From Chloroflexota bacterium (GTDB lineage: Bacteria > Chloroflexota > Anaerolineae > UBA3071): 22,083 nt of DNA. The stretch lies in contig JACNHM010000274.1 of assembly GCA_014383605.1 (NCBI GenBank), positions 1-22,083 of the forward strand, read 5' to 3'. Below are positions 8,701 through 16,019 of the stretch, piece by piece. Numbering within the stretch: position 1 is the first letter of the stretch; the number at the start of each line of letters is the position of its first letter. A program made the position numbers and the translations under genes. The notes under the pieces were generated by a model, which was given only the letters and a program-made list of their open reading frames with translations, did not search any database and was not told the DNA's origin.

Positions 8701-10056
8701 ACCGTGGAACTGCGCATCCATGACGTGCTCAGTCTGTACGGCGCCCAGGTGGAGCTGACCTTCGACCCGCAGGTCGTGGAGGTGGTGGATGCCTACGACT
8801 TCCTGCCCGGCGTGCAGATCCTGGAAGGGGACTTCCCTGTACCCGATACCGTGATCCGCAACCAGGTGGACAACCAGCGCGGCACCATCCAGTACGCCGC
8901 CAGCCTGCAGGGGGACAAGCCCGGCGTCAGCGGCTCGGGCGCCCTGGCCCGCATCGTCTTCCACAGCAAAGAGGAGGGGATCAGCACGGTGCGTTTCGTC
9001 CGGGCGATCCTCTCCGATCCCCAGTCGGTGCCCATCCCCTTCCGCACCGAGGATGGCGTGATCGTTGTCCGCCAGGCCGTAGGACTGCTCACCGGCCGGG
9101 TGATCCTGGAACGGCGCACGAGCAACGCCGGCGCGCAGGTCTGCGTGAACGACGGCTGTGCGCCGACCGCCGACGACGGCTCCTATATGCTGGCCGACGT
9201 CCCGCCAGGGCCGCAGACAGTTTTCGTCAGCCGCGAGAGCTACCTGCGCTCCTGGCGCCAGGTGGACGTGCCCGTGGGCCCGCTGGCCCTGCCCGAGGTC
9301 ACGCTGCTGGGCGGCGACGTCAACGGCGATGATCACATCGAACAGTTCGACGCCATGTCTGCCGGCCTGGCCTGGAACACCACCCCCATGGATGCCGAAT
9401 GGGACCGGCGCGCCGACGTCACCGCCGACAGCAATGTCAATATCCTGGACATGGTGGCCATCCAGTTCAACTGGGACCAGGTGGCGCCCGGCCCCTGGGA
9501 CGAGGCAGTGGCCGTGCGGCGGCTGGCGCAATTGAGCCGCCCGCTCACCCAACCAGACCTGGTCACCCGCGTCGTCATCCACCCCAGCCAGGCGAACCTG
9601 AGCGTCACGGGCCAGACCGTGGACCTGGACATCCGCGTGGAACAGGTCACCGACCTCTACGGCGGCCGCGTGCAACTCTCCTTCGACCCCACTGTGCTCC
9701 GGGTGCGCGACGCCGATCCGCGCGGCAGCGCCCCTGGCGTGCAGATCCGGCCTGGCGACTTCCTCGACCCCTTCAACCAGTTCGTGCTGGTGAACCAGGC
9801 GGACAACACGGCCGGCACCATCGACTTCGCCGTGACCCAGTTGCATCCGGCCACGGCCCGCTCCGGCAGCGGCGTCCTGGCCACAGTGACCTTTGAGGCG
9901 CTGGCCCAGGGTAGCAGCGCGGTGCACTTCGTCGACGTCCGGCTGGGCGATGACACCCGCCCCGACCCAGTGGAGATCCCTGCCCAGACACAGGACGGGC
10001 TGGTCACGGTGGGCGGTCAGGTGCGGGTCTACCTGCCGATGATGCTCACGCCGTGA
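5707..10056 (+). CDS. Giant secreted protein 2: beta-propeller, metzincin protease, tandem cohesin/dockerin cassette
   Basis: 1449 aa; ATG 5707 chosen because AGGAGG lies 9 nt upstream, although the frame is open further 5'. Signal peptide 1-29. Residues about 46-335 carry seven repeats with a core like THVYWGD (near 57, 107, 149, 186, 229, 271 and 313), a YWTD-like propeller. Residues 336-475 look like a CARDB-type Ig domain (VDLTISDIEGTQAI, ESNTANN). The protease domain (about 475-690) has the complete zinc motif HEIGHNLGRRH (His599, Glu600, His603, His609) and a candidate Met-turn at RDWMVGG (Met649), making it a likely active metzincin. Ig- or PKD-like domains follow (about 795-890 and 893-980). 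The cassette is: cohesin-like 984-1118, regulatory-like 1125-1200, dockerin-like 1200-1262 ([24 protein letters not shown]), cohesin-like 1290-1437, tail VYLPMMLTP. No propeptide with a cysteine switch was recognised. It probably cleaves extracellular protein or peptide; the substrate is unknown. Confidence 0.93.
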   Translation: MNHKRRANWLAAAAIGLLFGLTLAGAAAAGEPASMAPADVPEQLATDHIQSMTANSTHIFYTISVGGEFCPADGEPALKRVPLGGGTVQTLYHSCTFDPYQLAADDTHVYFADWHDDKIKRIPVAGGAPTVVTSGSSLILHRGLALDSTHVYWGDHAGIRRLPKAGGAVQVLAVDTQSVKLAVDGTHVYWSVWGSGTGQVRRVAKTGGAIQNVVTGRDDPYGLALDATTVYFTELGTGQVYRVGKDGTGLTAYVAADISPYMAETIAVNDTHVFWTDTTGTHTGRVRRVLKGGGTVENLALGLFGPRDVTLTSTHVYWGDYDGVWRLPIAAAEAKVDLTISDIEGTQAIQCLDNTTGATACADNSVPLIANKLTYVRVYPAVDLADTVNVNARLFGTKAGAPLPGSPIAPNDTTVFVSTLGAQRESPSSSFNFQLPASWRSGIIVLQAEINPGMVIPESNTANNMSSSVTVSFAAARNLSVAYVPVNYTWSGWTGAHTASAATMTAAEGFLRTLFPVSQLTYFAWPSGSAFNQNINVFDSALITELNNRYLASTSPPDQVFGWLPSGSWNNGLSDPTWLGGAGHVSAGDEVLQNAVIAHEIGHNLGRRHPPCADPASDWPYGVGTSAIQEVGFDVFSLTAHVATKRDWMVGGNCGNSSLDMWISPWNWTQVLNGTIDWLAQAQWTPKQQEGPMAIVSGQVTEEGGELNPLWLLDEDLPPMGIPEGNAYCLRFFDGANLLLRELCFDVDISNRRWTGESTVGTFGMRLPFPPDTALVQLSRGMEVLDERHVSENVPEVHVIRPNGGELWEGIHVVEWEAGDPDMEGLTYNVLYSPDGGESWQSLAAGLTEPFLEVDSAQIPGTEMGLMRVLATDGILTGRDQSDEPFRVAPHPPAVHILQPEDGAGYEPGEQIVLTGSAYDLEDGRLEGDRLRWSIEGVYGQWFGEEVALRIEEPGAYLVTLEAYDSHQMVGQDRITIFVGPTLSITPPYVTVGVPQTITVELRIHDVLSLYGAQVELTFDPQVVEVVDAYDFLPGVQILEGDFPVPDTVIRNQVDNQRGTIQYAASLQGDKPGVSGSGALARIVFHSKEEGISTVRFVRAILSDPQSVPIPFRTEDGVIVVRQAVGLLTGRVILERRTSNAGAQVCVNDGCAPTADDGSYMLADVPPGPQTVFVSRESYLRSWRQVDVPVGPLALPEVTLLGGDVNGDDHIEQFDAMSAGLAWNTTPMDAEWDRRADVTADSNVNILDMVAIQFNWDQVAPGPWDEAVAVRRLAQLSRPLTQPDLVTRVVIHPSQANLSVTGQTVDLDIRVEQVTDLYGGRVQLSFDPTVLRVRDADPRGSAPGVQIRPGDFLDPFNQFVLVNQADNTAGTIDFAVTQLHPATARSGSGVLATVTFEALAQGSSAVHFVDVRLGDDTRPDPVEIPAQTQDGLVTVGGQVRVYLPMMLTP
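9501..9899. repeat. 399-bp tract identical to 20453-20851 (copy in gene 2)
   Basis: Compared base by base, these 399 bp match the corresponding part of gene 4 without a difference. The tract begins just after the dockerin-like module and covers most of the last cohesin-like domain. The flanks differ at 9500 and 9900 and diverge quickly, including at synonymous sites, which points to recent gene conversion or a segmental copy. Confidence 0.95.
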
Positions 10057-10090
10057 GGCGTGGGAAGGTCGGTCCTGGGTAGGTCGGCAG

Positions 10091-10135
10091 ATTGGTAGAT
10101 TGGTAGATTGGTAGGTTGGTAGGTTGGTAGGTTGG
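10091..10135. repeat. Tandem octamer array ATTGGTAG/GTTGGTAG
   Basis: Three ATTGGTAG units (10091-10114) are followed by two GTTGGTAG units (10115-10130) and a partial unit. They lie 34 bp past the stop codon of gene 2. The family is the same as in the inverted array at 5609-5676. A reading frame through it would give a meaningless TNLPIYQS-type repeat, so it is taken as non-coding. Confidence 0.85.
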
Positions 10136-10139
10136 GACC

Positions 10140-10318
10140 GCTGGCCGAGGCCTTGGGGCCGGGTGCCGCGATGCCTCGGCGGCCTGGCGCGATAGCACCT
10201 GCCGACCCTCTGCCGTGGTGCCTGGTGGCCTTGGTGCCCGGCGCGCCCTGATGCCTCGACCTCGGCGACCGGGCTCGTCGTGCCGCGGCGCTTCGTTGCC
10301 CCGGCGCCTCACTCACCC
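10140..10318. repeat. GC-rich degenerate short repeat (TGCCTCGG-like)
   Basis: The spacer between the octamer array and gene 3 is very GC-rich and contains many loosely spaced variants of TGCCTCGG, GTGCCTGG and GTGCCCGG, often at about 8-nt intervals. No gene or promoter is visible. The periodicity is weak, so this may be a decayed array related in design to the one beside it. Confidence 0.35.
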
Positions 10319-10333
10319 GAAGGAGACAAGCCT

Positions 10334-13300
10334 ATGCGCACTCCAATGACCTGGATCGTGATCCCCCTCTTGGCCGTCGTCGCAGCGGTGTTGAGCGCCG
10401 GAGCGGCCACGGCCTCCGGCACCACCTGCAATTCCTGCGCCGACTGTACGACCAAGATCAACAGCGGGCTCTACGACACCGTGACGCTCAGCGTGAACAT
10501 CGTTGGCCACTCCGGTGGCTGCATTGGCTTCCACGGCGTCAACAATGTGGTATTCGACTGCAATGGCCTTCAGATAGATGGTGACGACGCAGCCATCGAC
10601 CCGGACCGAGGCGTGGGCATCTTCTCGGCGACGGGCAACACCGTGCGCAACTGTACCATCACCGACTTCAGCGACGGCATCTATCTGTACTACGCCAACA
10701 ACAATACCTTCACCAACAATACGGCCCAATCGAACACCGTGGACGGCATCCGGTTGGAGAATTCCCATTCCAACACCATCAGCTCCAACACGGCGAGCTA
10801 CAACGGCGACGATGGGATCTCCCTCACCAGCTCCAACAACACGGCCATCAATGGCAACACCGTCTGCCAGAATGTGGGGCTGGACTTCAACCTCAGCAGC
10901 AGCTCCGGCAATAGCGGTGACAACAACTCCTGCGACAAGCCCGACGGGTGGAATGACGCCGGGACGAGCGGTTGCACCAGCAGTTGCCCGACCACGGCCA
11001 AGTGCACTTCCTGTTCCGACTGCTCGGCCAAGCTCAACGGCAGCTACGAGACAGTGATGCTCGCCAGCAACATCATGCAACACGCGGGCACCTGCATCGT
11101 GTTCGGCGCCAGCAACGTGGTGTTCGATGGCGGCGGCTACGTGATCGATGGCGACGACCTGGGCAGCGATTCCGGCATCACCATGTCCGGCCGCAGCGGC
11201 AACACGGTCAGGAACTGCACGGTGCAGGACTTCCAGCACGGCATCTCCCTGTACAATTCCTCCAACAATACGGTGGAGAAGAATACGACGAAGTCCAATA
11301 GCTCCAATGGCATCTACCTGAGCGGCTCGGCCAGCAACCACCTGTACACCAATCAGGCCAGAGACAACGGCACGGGCATCAACCTGAGCAGTTCGGCCAG
11401 CAACCAGCTCTACAACAACGATGTCACCGCCAACAAGAGCGTGGGCATTCGCCTGGACCTGTCGGACTCCAATCAGATCTCGTTCAACGACGTGCACGAC
11501 AACGATCACTCTCAGCCGGCCTGGGGGCTCTATCTCTACAGTTCCGATTCCAATACCATCCACAACAACATGCTGGAGGACAACTACCAGGGCATCAAGC
11601 TGGACAACTGCACCAGCAACACCATCAACCTGAACACCATCTGCTCCCAGCAAGGCACCGACGTCAGCATGGTGGGCGGGTCCACTGGCAACTCCGGCGA
11701 CAATAACACCTGCGAGGACACCTACAACTGGAATGACACGGGCAAGAAAGGCTGCACCTACCGCTGCTATCTCTGCTCCGATGGGAAGAAGAACGGCGAT
11801 GAGAAGGGCATCGACTGCGGCGGGACCTATTGCCCGCCCTGTTCGTTGTGTGCCACCGGCGCCAAATACGCGCCGACGGACACCATCTGTACGCAATCCT
11901 GGCCCACCAGCCAGGGGCCGGACATCGACCTCAATTCCGAGAACGCCTCGTGCAGCCTGGTGGAGGTGTGCGCCAAGGATCTGGACTATCTCGTGGAGGA
12001 TGCCCTGCTCTGTTGTGAGTACGAGGACTACACCACCAAGCTTTCGGGCAACCGGGAGAAGGGCAAGGAAGCGGCCTGCTCCTACGCCCAGGGCCAGGCC
12101 TACTCCAACGACTTCCGGCACAAGGTCACGCCCACCACGCTCAAGCAGTGTCTGGGCCACTACCTGATCCGCAGCTTCGGCGCCGAGGCTGTCTACATGC
12201 AGGGGTACTTCTACGGCGAGCTCTGCTGTCACGGACACGACGAGTGTCCATCCGCCTGCCGCGAATGGCACGTCGAACCACCCGCCTATGAGATGGGGAT
12301 CTGGTACGCCTGCGCAGAGAACACCTGCCCGAAGCCCGACTTCAAGATGGGCGGGCACGTCTGTGAATACACCGACGCCTGGATCTTCGGCACGTACGGC
12401 AACGACGGCTACTGGAACTCGGACACTGACTTCCACGCCAACAACGACAGTTTCGGGGAGCCGCCGGCACATGCCACCATCAACCGGCTCTCCACCGGGA
12501 CGTGCGTTGACTACGCCGTGGCTCTGGCCACCGCGCTGCGCAAGGTGGGCTACGCCAAGCAGGACGTGCTGGGGGTGGACGGCGATGGACACGGCTACAA
12601 CCTGGTGCGCTTCCCCGGCGAGGTCAAGTGGCACTACGTGGATACGGTCAGCAATCGAGGCGACGAAGTGTTCGGCGGCAGCGGCTTCACCAGCCCCGAC
12701 CATCACTGCTGCAAGGGCACTCCCAACTCCTGTTCCAGCATGACCACGGAGAAAGAGTGCACGCAAGGCGGGTGCACCTGGTCGGCGGGATCCTGCACGG
12801 GCACGCCCAGCGAGAGCGCGTGTGGTGTGTTCACCACCGGTTCCTCCTGCCAGGCCGCCGCGGGCTGTAGTTGGCAGTTCTGTGTCTGGTACGACTACTG
12901 CCGCAGCCTGGACGATGGATGCTACAACGATTCCTACGATGAGGATACGGACAATTGCCCGAGCAACAGCAATATCTACGGCTGCGAGAGCGTCGCCACT
13001 GCCAGTTCGTTGGCCGCGGTCACTCCCCTTGCCCCGCCTCTGGAGACCTCACCGAACCCCTGGGCCTTGCCCGCTGCGCCCGAGCAGCAGGACGGAGAAT
13101 GCACGGAGCTCCATCCCTGCGTACGCCGGGAGGTGGTCGAGGTGCAGGAGCCTCCGCCGCCCGTGGACCTGGAGGTGCACAAGTACGTTAGCCGCGAGGA
13201 GATCATCCTGGGCGACGCGGTGGAGATCGCCATCGTCGTCCGCAATAACGAGGATGTCCCGGTGCAGGCCGTGGTCCAGGAGACATTCGTGCCCGGCGTC

Positions 13301-15952
13301 AACTACCTGGGTCTGCACCCGGAAGAGGCGCGGTATGAGGGTTACCACTACCTGTTTCATCAGTGGACCCTCCAGTTGCCGCCCAACGAGGCGGAAACCA
13401 TGCTCTTCCAGGTGCTCCCCACGTCGGTGGGAGTCCACACGCTGGAGCCAACCAGGGTGTCGGCGGGAGGCAGCTCGTACCGGGCCTCCACGCCGCCGGT
13501 CAAGGTCGTCTGCAACCCCAACGGCGTGTGCGACCGGGGCGAGGACTACCGCACCTGTCCCCAGGACTGCGCCACTGGCACTGCCGACGACTATTGCGAC
13601 CTGACCGCCGACGGGCGCATCGACCCAGACTGCACGTACGACGTGGATCCGGACTTCAATCCCGAGGCCGACAGCGACGGCGATGGCGTACGCGACGCCG
13701 ACGATCGCTGCCCCCTCACCAGACGGGGGTCCACGGTCGACCGCGTCGGCTGCTCTTGTGATCAAAAGATCTGCGATGACGGCGATCCGCTCACCGCGGA
13801 CCGCTGCGATGCCCGGACCGCCTCCTGCCGCTACCTGCCCGATGGCGATGGTGACGGGGTGCCCGATGCAGAAGACAACTGCCGGGGCGTCCCCAACCCC
13901 GACCAGGCGGACAGCGACGGCGACGGTTTGGGTGATGCCTGCGAGATCGGTGGCATCGGTAGCGATACTACGTTGGCCCCCGGAGTGTACCATATCCCGG
14001 CGCCAGAAGGACAGGCAGCCATCACCATCGGCAGCTCCGGCGTGGTACTGGACTGCAACGGCGCGCTGCTGATGGGCACCGGTACGGGGTACGGCATCCA
14101 CGTGCCCGAAGGGGTCAACGATGTCGTCATTCGTAACTGCACGGTGCGTGGCTACCGGTATGGCATCACCGTCCGTGGCTCCAGCGGCGATGAGATCGTA
14201 CACAATACCCTGGAGTTCAACGAGTATGGCGTCGTCCTCGACCGGTCATCCCGTGTGCAACTCGTGGAGAACCTGTTCAGCGGCAATGGGCGGGGCGGCG
14301 TCTACCTGGAGGGTTCCGAGGCCAACGCAGTGCTGGATAACACGATCGTGGGAAGCGGCAAGGCGGGGATCTTCGTGCACAGCTCACCCGGCAACGAGAT
14401 CTCAGCCAACTACGTCTGCGGCCAGGCCGGCTCCGACATCTATGTCTACGAATCGGAGGGCAGCGGCGGCGACAACACCTGTGGCACGGCCGAGGGTTGG
14501 AACGACGAGGGCACGCGCGGATGCAGCTACGAATGTCAGGACGCTGTGCTACACGTGTCGCCGGCCTGGAGCAGCGCGCTGGTGTCGGACACGGTGGTGG
14601 TCGAATTGCGGCTGGTGGATGTGGAAAACCTCTACGCCGCGCAGATAGAGCTGGCCTTCGATCCCGCGGTGCTCGAGGTGATCGACGCCTATGACTTCCA
14701 GCCCGGCGTGCAGATCGAGGAAGGGGAGTTCCCCGTGCCGGATACCGTCATCCGCAACCAGGTGGACAACCAGCGCGGCGCCATCCAGTACGCCGTCAGC
14801 CTGCAGGGCGACAAGTCCGGGGTCAACGGCTCGGGCGTTCTGGCCCGTATCCTCTTCCACGGCAAGGCGGAGGGTGTCAGCCCGCTCCATTTCACCCGCG
14901 CGATCCTCTCCGATCCGCAGTCGCTGGAGATCCCGACCCGTGTGGTGGACGGCGTGGTGGCGGTGCACGGGGCGGCGGGGGTCATCAGTGGCCGCGTCGT
15001 GCTGGAACGCCGCGCCAGCAACGCTGGTGCGCAAGTCTGCGTCGGCGACCACTGCACGAACAGCGCCGCGGATGGCTCTTACGTGCTGGCCGATGTCCCG
15101 CCCGGGCTGCAGACTGTCTTCGTCCGGCGCGAGAGTTACCTGACCACCTTTCGCCAGGTAAATGTGCCCCCAGAGCCGGTGGGCCTGCCCGAGGTCACGC
15201 TGCTGGGCGGCGACATCAACCAGGACGACCGCATCGAGCAGTTCGACGCCATGTCGGCCGGCCTGGCCTGGAACGCCACGTCCATGGACCCCCAATGGGA
15301 TCGCCGCGCCGACATCACCGACGACGGCAACGTGAACGTCCTGGACATGGTGGCCATCCAGTTCAACTGGGATAGCCTGGCGCCTGGCCCCTGGGGCGAG
15401 GCGGTGCTGCTGCGCCAGGCCGCTGATCTCGCCCGGCCGCCGGTATCCGAGGACGCGGCCAGCCGGGTGGTGCTCAGCCCCGGCCTGGCAGCTCCCACCG
15501 GAGCAGGCCAGACCGTGGACCTGGAGATTCGGGTGGAGGAGGTGACCGACCTCTACGGCGGGCGCATCCAGCTCTCGTTCGACCCCACCGTGCTGCAGGT
15601 GGTGGACGCCGATCCCAGCGACGGCGCCCCCGGCGTGCAGATCCGGCCCGGCGACTTCCTCGATCCCTTCCACCAGTTCGTGCTGGTCAATCGGGCCGAC
15701 AACAGCGCGGGCACCATTGACTTCGCCGTCACGCAACTGCATCCGGCCACGGCCCGCTCCGGCAGCGGCGTCCTGGCCACGGTGACCTTCGAAGTCGTGG
15801 GCCAGTCCAGCAGCGCTGTGCATCTCGTGGGCGTGCGCCTGGGCGACGACACCCGCCCCGATCCGCTGGAGATTCCCACCCAGACCCGGGATGCGCTGGT
15901 CACAGAGGGCGGGGGAGTGCGGATCTACCTGCCGGTCACGCTCGTGCCGTAG
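10334..15952 (+). CDS. Giant secreted protein 3: three beta-helices, transglutaminase-like domain, cohesin/dockerin cassette
   Basis: 1872 aa; ATG 10334 chosen because GAAGGAG lies 8 nt upstream. Signal peptide 1-28. Residues about 30-228 and 229-480 are two NosD-type parallel beta-helices (PbH1 repeats such as GNTVRNCTI, GIYLYYANNNTF), each closed by a Cys-rich cap. Residues about 480-710 are Cys-rich and unassigned. A transglutaminase-like core follows with a plausible catalytic triad: Cys724 in TGTCVDYA, His753 in GDGHGYNLVRFPG and Asp770 in HYVDTV. Another Cys-rich stretch (about 790-895) precedes a DUF11/CARDB-like domain (about 940-1055) and thrombospondin type 3 calcium-binding repeats (near 1114 and 1170-1206). 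A third beta-helix with the same cap covers about 1208-1402. The cassette is: cohesin-like 1405-1545, regulatory-like 1550-1622, dockerin-like 1624-1690 (DINQDDRIEQFD, DITDDGNVNVLD), cohesin-like 1712-1862, tail IYLPVTLVP. Beta-helices suggest polysaccharide binding or lysis, but no catalytic residues for that were identified. The transglutaminase-like domain could cross-link or hydrolyse amides; which is unknown. Confidence 0.93.
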   Translation: MRTPMTWIVIPLLAVVAAVLSAGAATASGTTCNSCADCTTKINSGLYDTVTLSVNIVGHSGGCIGFHGVNNVVFDCNGLQIDGDDAAIDPDRGVGIFSATGNTVRNCTITDFSDGIYLYYANNNTFTNNTAQSNTVDGIRLENSHSNTISSNTASYNGDDGISLTSSNNTAINGNTVCQNVGLDFNLSSSSGNSGDNNSCDKPDGWNDAGTSGCTSSCPTTAKCTSCSDCSAKLNGSYETVMLASNIMQHAGTCIVFGASNVVFDGGGYVIDGDDLGSDSGITMSGRSGNTVRNCTVQDFQHGISLYNSSNNTVEKNTTKSNSSNGIYLSGSASNHLYTNQARDNGTGINLSSSASNQLYNNDVTANKSVGIRLDLSDSNQISFNDVHDNDHSQPAWGLYLYSSDSNTIHNNMLEDNYQGIKLDNCTSNTINLNTICSQQGTDVSMVGGSTGNSGDNNTCEDTYNWNDTGKKGCTYRCYLCSDGKKNGDEKGIDCGGTYCPPCSLCATGAKYAPTDTICTQSWPTSQGPDIDLNSENASCSLVEVCAKDLDYLVEDALLCCEYEDYTTKLSGNREKGKEAACSYAQGQAYSNDFRHKVTPTTLKQCLGHYLIRSFGAEAVYMQGYFYGELCCHGHDECPSACREWHVEPPAYEMGIWYACAENTCPKPDFKMGGHVCEYTDAWIFGTYGNDGYWNSDTDFHANNDSFGEPPAHATINRLSTGTCVDYAVALATALRKVGYAKQDVLGVDGDGHGYNLVRFPGEVKWHYVDTVSNRGDEVFGGSGFTSPDHHCCKGTPNSCSSMTTEKECTQGGCTWSAGSCTGTPSESACGVFTTGSSCQAAAGCSWQFCVWYDYCRSLDDGCYNDSYDEDTDNCPSNSNIYGCESVATASSLAAVTPLAPPLETSPNPWALPAAPEQQDGECTELHPCVRREVVEVQEPPPPVDLEVHKYVSREEIILGDAVEIAIVVRNNEDVPVQAVVQETFVPGVNYLGLHPEEARYEGYHYLFHQWTLQLPPNEAETMLFQVLPTSVGVHTLEPTRVSAGGSSYRASTPPVKVVCNPNGVCDRGEDYRTCPQDCATGTADDYCDLTADGRIDPDCTYDVDPDFNPEADSDGDGVRDADDRCPLTRRGSTVDRVGCSCDQKICDDGDPLTADRCDARTASCRYLPDGDGDGVPDAEDNCRGVPNPDQADSDGDGLGDACEIGGIGSDTTLAPGVYHIPAPEGQAAITIGSSGVVLDCNGALLMGTGTGYGIHVPEGVNDVVIRNCTVRGYRYGITVRGSSGDEIVHNTLEFNEYGVVLDRSSRVQLVENLFSGNGRGGVYLEGSEANAVLDNTIVGSGKAGIFVHSSPGNEISANYVCGQAGSDIYVYESEGSGGDNTCGTAEGWNDEGTRGCSYECQDAVLHVSPAWSSALVSDTVVVELRLVDVENLYAAQIELAFDPAVLEVIDAYDFQPGVQIEEGEFPVPDTVIRNQVDNQRGAIQYAVSLQGDKSGVNGSGVLARILFHGKAEGVSPLHFTRAILSDPQSLEIPTRVVDGVVAVHGAAGVISGRVVLERRASNAGAQVCVGDHCTNSAADGSYVLADVPPGLQTVFVRRESYLTTFRQVNVPPEPVGLPEVTLLGGDINQDDRIEQFDAMSAGLAWNATSMDPQWDRRADITDDGNVNVLDMVAIQFNWDSLAPGPWGEAVLLRQAADLARPPVSEDAASRVVLSPGLAAPTGAGQTVDLEIRVEEVTDLYGGRIQLSFDPTVLQVVDADPSDGAPGVQIRPGDFLDPFHQFVLVNRADNSAGTIDFAVTQLHPATARSGSGVLATVTFEVVGQSSSAVHLVGVRLGDDTRPDPLEIPTQTRDALVTEGGGVRIYLPVTLVP

Positions 15953-15966
15953 GGGCGGGCACCCAG

Positions 15967-15995
15967 ACCCTAAAGGGCTTACAGACCTTTAGGGT
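15967..15995. repeat. Perfect hairpin between genes 3 and 4
   Basis: ACCCTAAAGG (15967-15976) pairs perfectly with CCTTTAGGGT (15986-15995) around a 9-nt loop. No T-run follows, so it is not a standard terminator. The palindrome resembles dispersed elements with an ACCTTTAGGGT core known to me from several bacterial genomes. It ends 7 nt before the ribosome binding site of gene 4 and may shape translation or message stability. Confidence 0.65.
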
Positions 15996-16019
15996 TTGCA
16001 CAGGGGAGGTATGGTAACG

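Noticed and set aside
10091..10135. Possible CRISPR array
   Set aside because: Units are 8 bp and directly abutting, without unique spacers.
10046..10316. Minus-strand frames giving TNLPIYQS repeats
   Set aside because: They translate the octamer array and the GC-rich spacer; the peptide repeat only mirrors the DNA repeat.
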